A stretch of DNA of 64,000 bases, taken from positions 1,240,001-1,304,000 of the forward strand of contig OU015678.1 of assembly GCA_907165275.2 (NCBI GenBank), written 5' to 3'. The DNA comes from Zygaena filipendulae. Its lineage: Eukaryota; Arthropoda; Insecta; Lepidoptera; Zygaenidae. This document shows, one piece after another, positions 33,634-44,705 of the stretch (positions are counted from its first letter, which is position 1; each line of letters opens with the position of its first letter). The position numbers and the translations under genes were made by a program. The notes below the pieces were generated by a model. That model was given only the letters and a program-made list of their open reading frames with translations, ran no database searches and was not told the origin of the DNA.

Positions 33634-36600
33634 TTAGCTGTATTCGAACAGAAGGTAACCATGAAGAGTTTTAGGCACATCTAGTTTAGGTGCAACATGT
33701 ACTAGCATGGGCCCGAATAATTTGCGGAAGAATATCCTTGCCTGCGCGAGCAAGCTGATAGGTGTTTTAGCCCTATCTATTAAGGTTTGTTTTTGAACGG
33801 CTGTTAGGGTGGAATTTCTCTTTATCATGCAAAGGTCGAAAGCTTCAGCAGCATCTAGGAGAAGGTAGAAGATGTGCTCGTATTCTTCAGCTGTAACGTT
33901 CTGCAAGTGGTTGAGGATGCCGTCCGGGTCACGGAACTGTGTCTTCATGATAACCTGGTACACCAATTATGTTTTAATATAAAATTATAACATTGATTAA
34001 GACATAACAACGAGTTACTGCACGGCAACCAAATAGCCCGCCCCTGATCGCTCCCAGCGCAAAACACCCCATAATAATCCGTGACATCGGTAGGTACTAA
34101 ACTAAACTAAAATATGTAAACTTATATGGACATTATGGAATTTGGACATTTTCAGCTCTGGACATTCTGGGATATGGACGTCCTGGGGTATGAACATTTT
34201 GGGGCTTGGACATCCTGGAATTTGGACATTTTTTGAAATAGACAATCTGGGACATAAACATTTTGGGATATGCACATTCTAGGAGTTGGAAATTTTAGGA
34301 TATGGACATTCTGAGATAAGGACTTTCTAGGATTTGGACATTTGGGATATGGACATTCTGGAATATGAAATTTTGGGATATGGACATTTTAGGAGTTGGG
34401 CGTTTTGGGACATGGACATTCTGAGATAAGGACTTTCTAGGATTTGGACAATTTGGGATATGGACATTCTGAGATAAGGACTTTCTAGGATTTGGACAAT
34501 TTGGGATATGGACATTCTGAGATAAGGACTTTCTAGGATTTGGACAATTTGGGATATGGATATTCTGGAATGTGAAATTTTGGGATATGGACATTTTAGG
34601 AGTTGGACGTTTTGGGATATGGACATGCTGGAATATGGACAATTTGCACACTCTAAAATTTTCGGATTTGGACATTATGTAAAACGTAAACAGTGGGTAC
34701 CCTGGCGCCGTGTCTGAGCAGGAGCGCGACGATGTCCGCGCTGGGCTCGGGGTTGCTGGCGAGGTACTCGGCCAGCGCGGGCCGCAGCTGCGTCGCGTCC
34801 TCGTCGCTGTACACCTTCAGGTTGGGGTCTGCTCCGCTCTCCAGCAGGATCTGGAGACCAGAGAGAAAGGGGCGTCGACTCAGCTCTAGAATCTAGACAT
34901 TTCACTTCAAAAAAATACATACTCAACTCTTAAGGAATACAGAATCATGATTTCGAATATTTTGGCATCCGTTGCGTTTAGTACTACATATTTATTACTC
35001 TGAGGTACTACTGTGTTTTTGGACGCGCGTTATGGGCGAGGGATGTTGTTACTTGTTAGTCATAGAGAATAATGGGCCTTCTATGAAAATAGATGGAGAC
35101 TCGTGTCACCGGATGACTGTCGTACACAGAGCTACAGAGCTATCTTCTTCTTCTTCCTAATTGTGTGTGTTATATTGTGTGTTTGTTATGAAAATAAAAA
35201 TTTTCTTTAGCCCCTAAGTTAAATAATAAAAAAATTATTCATAAGGACGTTTGTCAAGCAGCCAAGAACTGGCTGCGCGGGAAATTGAAAATGCATTAAA
35301 TTTTAGGCGGTGCTCATGACGTATAAAATGCAGCACCAAGGCGTGACATCACGCGACATTTCGCCGTTGTACGATATAAACAGTCTTCATGGAGGGTGAA
35401 TTTTGTGGAGGAGGGGCTTTAGTGAATTTATTTCATTTTGACATAAAATGTAAATGTAATTTTTAAAGAGAGAAAAATATGTATATATCTGACAGCGGAC
35501 ACTAACTTTAACGATCTCCTTCCTGTTGATGATGTTGTCGGAGCAGGCCACGTGCAGCGGCGAGCCGATCACGGAGCTGGACGCGTTCACCCGAGCACCT
35601 GCGACGTACAATGGGACTCAAGTGCTCGCTTTCGCTACACTACTCATATTATACGTACCTATTTCTTACACTACCTACTTACATTCCTTACACCCCTCAC
35701 ATTGCTTACAAGTTACACCCCTCACATCACTTACACCCCTCACATATCTTACATTACTCATATTATACTTACGTTTTTCTTACACTACTAACATTCCTTA
35801 CACCCCTCACATACTGCTTACAAGTTACACCCCTTACATCATTTACACCCCTCACATTACTTACACTCCATACATTCTTGACACTTTTCGCTTGTATCGG
35901 GTGTCTCACAAGACCTTTCTGTTTTCCCCTCGACATCATCAAGAACCTTCAAGATGGGAGGAGTCAACTCACCAGCGTTCAGCAACAGTTGCAGCATCTG
36001 CACGTCTCCCTTCAAGATCGCCAGGTCGATGGGGCTGGGTTTGTTCAGGTCGGGGCCTTCGTAGTTGACCCTCGCGCCTTGCTTGATGAGCAGGTTCACC
36101 ACGTCCGGGTTACCTAGAACACAGAAATTAGTAATTTTAGTCATCCTAAATAAGCAACACGCAGAATTGCGTAGTGGGTCATCATGATTCACGTTGTAAT
36201 TTTACTTGTTTTATTTTTTTCATGAATATGGTTTAATAAATAATTCTTATTGGTTTCACCCGCAGTAATTTCGGAGTTCCCGCTGGAATTTCGGGATAAA
36301 AAGTACCCTATGTCCTTCTCTGTATCCCTGACAACGTGCATGCCAAATTTCATCTAAATCCGTTCAGCCGTTTTTGCGTGATTGAGTAACAAACATCCAA
36401 ACATCCACACTTTCACAGGATGACCAGCATTTTTTTTTAATATCTCGAGTTCCAGATGGAATTTCGAAAAAATCGAAACATGAGTATCTAAGTTAGACCC
36501 TTAGCAATACAACAAAAAAAAACCGCATTCAATTTGGTGCAGCAGTTTTTGCGTAGCACGAATACAAACATACAGACAGGCAGACAAAAATTCTAAAAAC

Positions 36601-39342
36601 GGTATTTTTGACTTCTATGTCACTCAGTCATAGAGTCGTTACAATTTTATTATATGTATAGATTTTTACCACTGAGCACAGCGTAATGAAGAACAGTTCT
36701 ATAGTCGTTCCTGGCGTCTGCCATCGCGTTCACATCGGCTCCGTGGCTGATCAGCAGCAGCACAGAGTCTATGCCCTGGAAGAGAGACGACTGGTCATAA
36801 TTCAAGACCAAAATACAAGAAACTACACGTCCTGTCGTCAACTTTCCGGGTGGAAAATTATAGGCAAATAGTTGCTGTTTTTTTTTTTTGTTTTTACTTC
36901 TTATTACATTATTTTGAGCTGCCCATCTCCTCGTCAAAATTTGAATTGTCAAATTCAAGTTTATTTATTTTTAATTCTATTAAAGTGATTAGGTACTAGT
37001 TTGGGGAATTTCACATAGGTTAATTACTTATAGGTAAAATAATACTTTATTGTTTTTATGCATGTATAATGCTACTGCTCCACCTGCGTGTTAACGCGTA
37101 AATTAGTGCGCTCATTTAGGCATTACGTAGATGTGGCCAACATTTTAACGGGTTAACTTACTAACATTACCATCAACGTTAACGTTAACGCAGGTGGAGC
37201 AGTAGCATAATTGTGACGCAAAACCATGCATAAACTATTATCAAATAAATGAATCTATAGGACTCTGGATTGACATATTAGGACATTTTTTATACCAACA
37301 GGTACCTTGGTTATTACAAAGAGTTTTTGAAGTAATCCTGAAGAACTGACAACACGTTAAAAGAATATGGATGGGGGAGGGGGAGCAAAAAATAAAAGAG
37401 ACCAAAATTTTTGGAATTTTTGTCACCTTTCTCTGTCGGGCTGCTTTCATGAGCGGCGTCAGTCCAGCCCGATCCCTGGAGTCCGGGTTGGCTCCGAAGG
37501 TGAGGAGCAACTCCAGATACTCGGGATCGGAGACCAGGTTGATCTCGGAGCCGAAAAAGTAGCGCTTGTTCGGGTCCGCTCCGTGCTCGAGGAGCAGACG
37601 GGCCACTTCCTGCAGACCAAAGTGATGGTCATCATCATTGTCATATGACAAATGTACCGAAAGCCGCCCAAGGATCTTCAGAACGAGCGTTCCCGCTCAT
37701 CCAGCTGGGCCCACGATTTTTACCAGGCGATTTTTAATTGAGCGATTTTCGAGGTCCTGCCCTGTACAACTTACGTAGTGCTTGTTCCTGATGGCCAGTC
37801 TCAGTGGCTCGTCGCAGAGAGTGGTCCTTGGGAACTCCTCACCCGTATCCGGGCGGTAGTCGACTGCGGCGCCGCTGTCCAGCAGCAACTTCACTAGCTC
37901 CGTGTATCTGAGGATATGGAGGAGTATTCGAGTAATGAACACGATAGTGAAACTAAGGGTGGATTTTTCAACCGTGAGACAGGCAGATTGCTCATTCATC
38001 CATACAAAACTTGTTTAATTTTAACCTCACATTAGGTTGAGCCTTTATCTGATGGGTTACGTACTTACAATTTGCAGTGGATTAGATACAGAATTTGAAT
38101 GCAGACCCACCTTAAAAAGCGGTATATCACGCGGGTGCTCAACCTCGATAATTCTGAAAGTCCGCTTTTAGTCTAGCACGAAGAAGACGTGACGTAATTT
38201 CAAGACCCAAGTGAGGGAAAAGCTAGTGGCGTCATTAATGCCCATTAAGATAGAGGATTCAAGGAGGATTATAATATAACACTGATTTTTCCAAGGCTTT
38301 TGACAAGGTCAACCACTCTATCCTAAATGGCTGGCTCTCTAGGACGTGTTTTGTCTGTGCAGGCCTCACTATACCAATATAATAATATAAATGGCATCAG
38401 ATGGTGATGCGCTCGTCATCTGTGACCTTGATTTTCAGCTTACAGTTGATAGCTAGCTACAACAGGGAGTGCGCTACCATCATATTATATTGGTTTCCTC
38501 AAGATGTTTTTCTTCACCGACAGCTCAAGCTCATTGTTGGGGCTTGAACCTTCAACTTGCGGCGTGGATCCGAATGCACCAGCCGCTAAACTAAATCTAG
38601 TCGGAGCCACCAAGAGATCAAACCTGTTGACCTTGTTTTTCTTTTCTGATAACTTACCCATGCTCTGCGGAGAGGTGGAGGGCGCTGTAGCCGCAGTCAT
38701 CTCTAGCGTTGACGTCACAACCTCTGACGAGCAGCAGCCTCGTGGCTTCCGAATAGCGTTGCCAGATGGCGTAGTGAAGCGGCCGGAGGCCTTGGGTCAC
38801 AGGTTCGTTTACCTGTAAATGCATATTTAATAACAGTGTAATTAACCCTTGATCAGAGCCCACTGCTGGGACACAGACTAGGGTCTACATGCAGGCACGG
38901 GTTGCATCTAACACGTGTGCAGGTTTGTGTGATGTGGTGATCATTTTGATTCGTACATAGATCGTCAGATCAGTGAAGAAAATATAGCAATGAGCCTAGC
39001 TGGGATTGAATCCCCAAACTCTGAATAAAGGGCGAGAATTTCATTGTCCATAGCACCATTGGTGTAGTGGTTAGCAATCCTGACTGGTACGCCAGGTGAA
39101 CCGGGTTCTATCCCCATTTCAGAGTAGGTAAACATTGTTCACTGATTTTGAATCTATTATTACCTAATAATGCAGTCGAATTCGGTGAACATAAATGTTC
39201 ATAAATGTCAAAGTAATATTTATTATTTAACCTTAGCACCGCAGGCTAGTAATATCCTAATGTCATCCAGAGGCACCATCCTTATGATGGAGTCGGCCAA
39301 CTCCCGCTGTAGGGACTTCCCCGATATCACTTCTGACGGCAT
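33634..39342 (-). CDS. ankyrin-repeat protein with SOCS-box-like C-terminus (ASB-like)
   Basis: Probable substrate receptor of an Elongin B/C-Cullin-5 ubiquitin ligase. Nine coding exons, phases consistent: 39342-39232, 38812-38658, 37907-37775, 37609-37427, 36775-36670, 36113-35973, 35598-35507, 34850-34701 and 33954-33634 (463 aa). About eight ankyrin repeats span residues 44-358 (for example GLRPLHYAIWQRYSEATRLL, VLHYAVLSGNPDVVNLLI). The C-terminus, 422-460, reads SLLAQARIFFRKLFG then VPKTLHGYLLFE. The second half matches the Cul5-box pattern; the BC-box has alanine where cysteine or serine is usual, so Elongin binding is less sure. For exon 7 I chose the later donor (AAA|GTTAGT), because it restores a normal IVKILLESGADPN repeat. 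An AG acceptor at 39352-39351, eight bases before the ATG, implies an upstream 5' UTR exon. Confidence 0.88.
34135..34680 (+). repeat. minisatellite in the ankyrin gene (intron 8)
   Basis: Units built on GGGATATGGACATTCTG. A higher-order unit of about 48 bp (GAGATAAGGACTTTCTAGG plus ATTTGGACAATTT) is repeated three times nearly perfectly at about 34430-34555. The array ends 20 bp beyond the exon 8 donor. Antisense open frames over it (CPNPRKSLSQNVHIPN repeats) are artefacts of the periodicity. Confidence 0.85.
35630..35890 (+). repeat. TTACACCCCTCACAT repeat in intron 6
   Basis: Irregular tandem copies of CTTACACCCCTCACAT with diverged forms (ACTACTAACATTCC) between them, about 260 bp, in the intron before exon 7 of the ankyrin gene. 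Confidence 0.7.
36254..36420 (-). mobile_element. Helitron-like copy in intron 5 of the ankyrin gene
   Basis: GGTTTCACCCGCAGTAATTTCGG ... AGTACCCTATGTCCTTCTC ... CAACGTGCATGCCAAATTTC. The minus-strand CTAG end is lost. Confidence 0.5.
37071..37206. mobile_element. MITE with 5-bp target duplication
   Basis: A 136-bp element begins GCTACTGCTCCACCTGCGT and ends with its inverse. Perfect ATAAT flanks lie at 37066-37070 and 37207-37211. Inside is another inverted GTTAACG block. It lies in intron 4 of the ankyrin gene. Only one copy was noticed. Confidence 0.8.
38281..38340 (+). pseudogene. LINE reverse-transcriptase fragment
   Basis: The frame TDFSKAFDKVNHSILNGWLS matches the first catalytic motif (F-D-K/R-V) of non-LTR reverse transcriptases. 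It is a short relic, antisense to and inside intron 2 of the ankyrin gene. Confidence 0.7.
38459..38600 (-). mobile_element. SINE family 1, partial
   Basis: The minus strand reads TTAGCGGCTGGTGCATTCGG then GGTTCAAGCCCC (B box), AATGAGCTTGAGCTGTCGGTG and CATCTTGAGGAAACC, collinear with the copy at 21024. It lies in intron 2 of the ankyrin gene. Confidence 0.65.
39050..39125 (+). mobile_element. tRNA-like SINE head (family 4)
   Basis: A-box-like TGGTGTAGTGGTTAGCA and B-box-like GGGTTCTATCCCC are spaced about 32 bp apart. It does not fold as a complete tRNA, so a SINE head is more likely than a tRNA gene. It lies in intron 1 of the ankyrin gene. Confidence 0.5.
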
Positions 39343-39398
39343 CTTGGTATCTGAGGACAGAGACGTAACAAATTAGAGAGCTTGATACAATTGAATGC

Positions 39399-39608
39399 GA
39401 CCCGATTAGCGCAGAAGGCCACCATGACTTCCCGCTAATCAAGAGGTTCCGAGTTCGATTCCCACAGGGTTCTACTTTCGAGTCTAGGCGTGTTTATCTA
39501 TCTATCTATAGTTCTATGTAGTTACCACAGTCATGTTGCTTGGTTTCCACGACACAAGCTTATGTAGCTTAGTGTACCAAGTAGATCTGTGTGTTGTGAA
39601 GTATTATA
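39399..39608 (+). mobile_element. tRNA-derived SINE family 2
   Basis: Head GACCCGATTAGCGCAGAAGG, B box GTTCGATTCCC (39453-39463), a short TCTA run, then the tail TTGCTTGGTTTCCACGACAC ... GATCTGTGTGTTGTGAAG. It lies just upstream of the first coding exon of the ankyrin gene. Confidence 0.7.
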
Positions 39609-39626
39609 ACTATTATTACTTGCACA

Positions 39627-39860
39627 CTAGCCGTGCCCCGCGGTTTCACCTGCGTGAGTTTCGGAATTCCCGCCGGAACTCCAAACATCTTTCATAAGAA
39701 CCCTCTCCCTACAATAATAACAAATACAATAAAAAAAGAATTAGTGAAATTAGTCTAGCCATTAACGCGTGATGCCCTGACCAAGGGAAATAGGGATTTG
39801 TTTTTATATACATACTAGCTGTGCCCCGCGGTTTCACCCGTGTTAATTTGAGGAAAAAAT
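39627..39860 (-). mobile_element. Helitron-like ends beside the Tc1 element
   Basis: Two minus-oriented 3' ends: CTAGCCGTGCCCCGCGGTTTC (39627) and CTAGCTGTGCCCCGCGGTTTC (39816). The second is broken a few bases before the Tc1/mariner element. Confidence 0.55.
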
Positions 39861-39870
39861 AACTAAAATA

Positions 39871-41424
39871 CACACATCAAAAATGTCTAGGGATCAAGTG
39901 CATTTTAGAGAATTGCCGCCAATTGGGATTACTATTGTAACTTTTTTGGATAATTTTTGAAATTTTTTATTGAATTTCACCATTTCAATAAAGAATTTTA
40001 TTCAAATTTTGTTTAAACTTTTAAAAATAACTGTCATTAAAAATCCCTATAAAAGCGTGTGACGGCGGTTTTACAAAAACATTACAATTTCTGCATCGTA
40101 AATGAAAAAAATTGCATCGGTATGGAGCGATGACACCACTTGCCTAGACAAGAGATGCTGAGAGCCGTTGGAATGTTGGAAGCTGGCACCAGGCAACGCA
40201 CTGTGGCTACTGCTATTGGGACAAGGCAGAGCGTCATAAGCCGCCTATGGACACGCTATCGCATCACGGGCAGTGTGGCCGAGCGACATGGAGGGCGAAC
40301 TCGTATCACCACTCGAAGACAGGACCGGTATATCCAGAATACAGCGCGAAGAAATCGTACTATGACCGCCATGATGATAACTACGAGGCTCCACAGCGCT
40401 TCAGGCTTACTGATAAGCGATCAAACCATACGTATAATCGTTTAAGAGAAGTGGGTCTGCGATCCTGAAGGCCTCTGAGAGTTCCACCAATAGCGCCCCG
40501 CAATCGTAGAGCCCGTTTACAATGGGCTCGCGAAGACAGTAATTAGGAGGAAGAAGACTAGCGTGGTGTTTGCTTTTCCGAGGAATCTCGTTTCGGTATG
40601 AGGCCGGATACAAGACGTACATTAGTTTGGAGAAGCCCTGGACGTCAAGAACGATTGAAATTCTGTTAGGAAGTTCATCCATATGGAGGGGGAACAATGA
40701 TGGTTTTGGCGGGTATTTAGATCGGTGGAAGAACCGATCTCATTTGGATCAGGGGCAACCTTAATGCTCGGATTTATGCGACAAGTATTGTATCAGATGT
40801 AATCATCCCTTTGCGAAGCCAGTTGGGTGATTCGTTTCAACTTATGCACGACAATGCACGTCCACACACTGCTGGAGTCGTAACACGCACTCTTGCCAAT
40901 GCTGATATCGACGTCCTGCCGTGACCTGCTCAATCACCAGACTTAACTTAAATCCTACTGAGCACGCATGGGTTATACTCCAAAGAAGAGCTCTGCCGAG
41001 TATGGACGCCGTAAATACCCCACAACAACTTTTTGACTTCTTACAAAGAACGTGGGTGGCCATTCCTCAAAGTAATTTTGATGAACTGATTTTAAGCATA
41101 CCAAATCGCTGCGAATGTGTGATTCGTGTCAATGGAAGGAACACAGATTATTTTAATTTATTTATTCATTACAATAAAAGTTTCAAAAACCCCTGTCTTT
41201 GCCTTTTTTGCAATTTTATTGTCGACTTGGGATTGGTTCAATTTCTCACATCTTACAAAAAATGAATATTTTCTTAATTTATTCAAAATGTGGGGATTAG
41301 TTGTTAATTTAGATTTGGGAAATAAGGTAGGCAACAAGCCCAGAAGATTAGATTAGATTTAAATTAATTGGGTTTCTTTTTATAGCAAAAAATGTACTTG
41401 ATCCCTAGACACTTTTGATGTGTG
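39871..41424 (+). mobile_element. Tc1/mariner-type DNA transposon
   Basis: A 1554-bp element flanked by TA on both sides (39869-39870 and 41425-41426), which is the hallmark target duplication. The 36-bp terminal inverted repeats begin CACACATCAAAA and differ at two positions. The interior carries the decayed transposase described separately. The whole element is complete in outline but inactive. Confidence 0.9.
40134..41152 (+). pseudogene. Tc1-like transposase, inactivated
   Basis: In pieces across frames it shows an N-terminal helix-turn-helix (QRTVATAIGTRQSVISRLWTR at about 40195-40260), a catalytic block with HDNARPHTAGVV (about 40848) and NPTEHAW (about 40955). The frames are broken by several indels. 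An in-frame TGA replaces the usual tryptophan in the LPWPAxSPDL motif at 40921, and a one-base loss follows just after. The spacing between the second and third acidic residues looks like 34-36 but is uncertain because of that frameshift. No intact start is visible. Confidence 0.85.
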
Positions 41425-41429
41425 TATAT

Positions 41430-42300
41430 TCCACAGCTAATAACCGTTGACGCAGTGTACGCAATGGTAGCTCTCAAAAGGAGTATTTTTTACCGTTTTG
41501 GCAACATTTTTCATTGCTGCTCCGCTCCTATTGGTCTTAGCGTGATGATATTATATAGCCTATATATATTTTTTTTTTTTTTTTCCTTTATTTACCAAAA
41601 CAAAAAATTACATTAGAAAAGATAGCTAACATAGCACTTAAGAAACCACAAAGGTTTATGAGAAAGATATCAGTATCCATAGATACATAATATAGAATAT
41701 AGCTGTTTCATGTAACATATTATAAATATAGTTTTATGCGTCCGTTCGTTCGTTGACAAATGATCATCTAGACATAATACTTAGAAGGTACATGTGATCA
41801 GTGGCCTAATTTTCGTAATAAAATCTGAGCGATATCGCTGCGATTCAGCTCTCAAAACGGGTTTTGCTATTCTCGTAACAAAAATTTTCTTAAAGTAGAA
41901 ACGATCCTATCGAAGTCCGATTGACGAATCGTTTTAGCGTAAATTCGTATTCGCGTATGAAAGTCGAACGTAAATCGAATTTGAACTTTTCGCTTTCGAT
42001 ATTCTGCAAATTTTTGACGTATTTGCTCGATAGATTCGGAACGATTAGACGTCAAAATTTACCTATTAAAAGAATGAGCTCACCGCAGTGTGCAGTGTAC
42101 CTAATGGCTGCCAACTTCTTTCAGAGACAGATTGGCAACGAAGTTTTTTTAACAATATATTTTTACTGACGTTTTCAAAAAAACACAATATCATCACCAG
42201 CCATATTGAGTTCATGACTAATTACAATAATGAAGTAAGTACCTAATTAAGCACTAGCTAGCCCCCGCGGTTTTACATATTTTGTCAACCCTTTGAAAAT
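41430..42300. other. no gene; dispersed-repeat DNA
   Basis: The interval 41460-41570 resembles a common lepidopteran repeat (TCCTATTGGTCTTAGCGTGATG). 41830-42060 holds several TCGAAT/ATTCGA-rich inverted stretches. No coding signal. Confidence 0.35.
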
Positions 42301-42562
42301 ATGCTTATAATATCTATATATAGGTACATATAAAATGCTTTGTCCTGAATGACTGACTGACGGATCAACGCACAGCCTAAACCGCTGATCGTAGAGACCT
42401 GAAACTTGGAGGGTGTGTTCTTTGTGTGACGTAGGCATCCGATAAGAAAGGATTTTTGAAAATTCTATCCCTAAGGGGATGAAAAAGGGTTGCAAAGTTT
42501 GTATGGAACAATTCCGCGCGAACTTCGAAATTATCGGGGGTGAAACCGCGTGGGACAGCTAG
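42301..42562 (+). mobile_element. Helitron-like element, long interior variant
   Basis: Contains AATGCTTTGTCCTGAATGACTG and AAACCGCTGATCGTAGAGACC, and ends GGTGAAACCGCGTGGGACAGCTAG before T. The same interior recurs at 26690-26780 and, inverted, at 55596-55830. Confidence 0.65.
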
Positions 42563-42563
42563 T

Positions 42564-42886
42564 CTATAAATAAAAATGAATCTCTATTTCCCTTGGTCAC
42601 GGCATCACGCGTGAACGGCTGGACCGATTTCGCTAATTCTTTGTTATTGTAAGGAAAGAAGTCAAACTTCTGTACTGTAACTGTAATTGTCAAACTTCTC
42701 ATGAAAGAAGTTTGGAGTTCCTGCAGGAATTCCGAAACTTACGCGGGTAATCTCCGAAACGGTTGGACCGATTTTGACGTGACTTTCACTGCTAATAGCT
42801 GATTTTATAAGTAGGTAAATTAGGTTACTTTGGAGTACCTGCGGGAATTCCGAAACTCACGCGGGTGAAACCGCGGGTCACAGCTA
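42564..42886 (+). mobile_element. Helitron-like copy, tandem to the previous one
   Basis: Starts TCTATAAATAAAAATGAATC one base after the previous CTAG and ends CGCGGGTCACAGCTAG before T. The interior looks like two overlapping copies. Confidence 0.6.
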
Positions 42887-42906
42887 GTGAGTAATAAATG
42901 AGAATG

Positions 42907-43057
42907 TGATTTTTTTTTACGGCACAACGGCTCAATCGGTCTTCATGAAATTTTACATTCACGTTGTCAGGGGTACAGAGATAGAGGGCAGTTTTCTATC
43001 TCGGAATTCCCGCAGGAACTTTGAAATTAACGCGAGTGATACCGCGGGGAACAGCTA
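42907..43057 (+). mobile_element. Helitron-like short copy
   Basis: TTTTACATTCACGTTGTCAGG ... GAGTGATACCGCGGGGAACAGCTAG before T. Third of a head-to-tail series. Confidence 0.6.
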
Positions 43058-43075
43058 GTAAAAAATAATAATTTA

Positions 43076-43248
43076 CTAGCTGTTAATTTCGGAGATCCCG
43101 CGGGAATTCCAGGACAAAAAGTACCCTATGTCCTTCTCTGTACCCCTGACAACGTCTATGCAAAATTTTATGATGATCGGTTGAGCCGTCTTGGCGTGAA
43201 AGCGTAACAGACAGACAGACAGTTACTTTCGCATTTATAATATTACTA
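43076..43248 (-). mobile_element. Helitron-like copy, minus orientation
   Basis: Starts CTAGCTGTTAATTTCGGAG and ends ACTTTCGCATTTATAATATT. A further pair of inverted 3' ends follows at 43252-43335, so the cluster contains tail-to-tail copies. Confidence 0.6.
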
Positions 43249-43539
43249 GCTGACCCGCGCGGTTTCACCCGCGGTAATTTCGGAGTACCTGCGGGAATTC
43301 CGAAACTCACGCGGGTGAAACCGCGGAGCACAGCTGTACTTATATATATTTTACCATCTACAATATTCCCGTAATTGTGAATTTTGAAAACAGTGACTAT
43401 CTTAGCTAAATGGGGTAGGCAGATCAAGTTTGATGGTAACCTACGAGAATCACCCGACTAAACTAGTCTTCATTTGTTCACACACTGAATTGATTTGATG
43501 TCCGTTCGAACGTCTTTCTGTTCTTTGTGTGGTCTTTAC

Positions 43540-43690
43540 CTTTCGCTGGCCACAGTTCGGCGTCGCTCGTAGCGAATAGGTACGTCGTATTCCGTATTAT
43601 ATTTATCGAATGCGAAATAAACACAGCAACGAGACCGCAGACAGCAGACATGTGACGAAATGGGCAATCTGCCCACACACGCGTCGGACT
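43540..43690 (-). promoter_or_regulatory. possible first noncoding exon/promoter of the ankyrin gene
   Basis: CpG-rich DNA in an AT-rich region ends, on the minus strand, in GCGAAAG|GTAAAG, a good donor at 43540/43539. The ankyrin gene has an acceptor just before its ATG and needs an upstream exon, so this is a candidate 4.2 kb away. It is inference only. Confidence 0.3.
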
Positions 43691-43699
43691 CGGACCAAA

Positions 43700-44700
43700 A
43701 CACGCAATCCTTTTTTTGTTTTTATTCGTAGGTAGGTACCTATATATTTCTAAATACGCAGAAAGGTAATGGACGAGTCTGTTTTCGCCTTAATACAGTA
43801 AAACCGCTGCGTAATTCGGCTCGATTATAGAAAACATGTTTGTACTTTAGAGTACAGAGTACCACGTGGACACGGTGTTGGGAGGAACCACTGAGCAGAT
43901 AGAAGGGTCATCAACTCAGTTTAATATGGAAACTAGTGTCGCCGGGTGATTTTCTTCCACAAAACTATTTGACACGCACAAAAACATTCACTAACGTGAC
44001 GAAATATGTAAGTTCCTATATAAAAAGTCATTAAAATTTGGTTACCCATGTTTTAATTTACTCACTGTTTACAAAATTCACAGTTTAAGGCCTAGTGTGG
44101 GGATACTTGGGATGGCAGCAAGGATGTTTATTATTTTTCATTACTCATACTCGGAAAGTAGGTCTGAAGTTGCCTGAGAAGCGGGTTGAAAGTAACACTT
44201 TTCAGCCCTAGGGAGAATCGCTTTCAACCGACAGCTGGATACTGCAGAAACTCAAGTTTTTTTTATGTCATAGGGGGCATACTTACTGGCCAGTAGCACA
44301 CCTAATGGTTGATTTATGTAAAATAAAATTGACTCATTTTTTTATTTAGCTAATTCCTATTTTTATTTTGACTTTCCTTGCATTCGTAATGAAAAGCACA
44401 GTGTTATCCTCGGGAGAAAGACTTATTTAGTCCCTCGATCTATTGGCGAAACCCCGTCTCGGGACTAAATAAGTTACTTTCACCCCTAGGATAACAATGT
44501 ACTATTGAGAAAATTAACTTCTTTTGCAATCGTGGCGCGCCTGCCCCGCCCTCATGGCCTCTCTAGTTAATTTATTCTTTTCTCTTTGGGAGAACCCCAC
44601 AAGATGGACCGACGAGCTGGCGCACACGTAAGGAACCGCGGGCACGCGGGAAACAGTGTCTCAAATAAATTGCGACCGATCGTTGCAAATGTCCATTTAT
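43700..44700. other. no gene seen
   Basis: Unique DNA. A local inverted repeat, TTATCCTCGGGAGAAAGACTTA ... GTTACTTTCACCCCTAGGATAAC, lies at about 44402-44496. Confidence 0.35.
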
Positions 44701-44705
44701 TTTAA

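Noticed and set aside
34295..34675. 126-codon antisense frame with CPNPRKSLSQNVHIPN repeats
   Set aside because: It is produced by the period of the intron 8 minisatellite and lies between verified exons of the same strand.
35507..35513. Earlier donor (ATC|GTTAAA) for exon 7 of the ankyrin gene
   Set aside because: It gives a repeat two residues short; the donor six bases later restores the ankyrin consensus and keeps the frame.
39050..39125. A tRNA gene at the second tRNA-like site
   Set aside because: Acceptor stems do not pair, and the spacing fits a SINE head.
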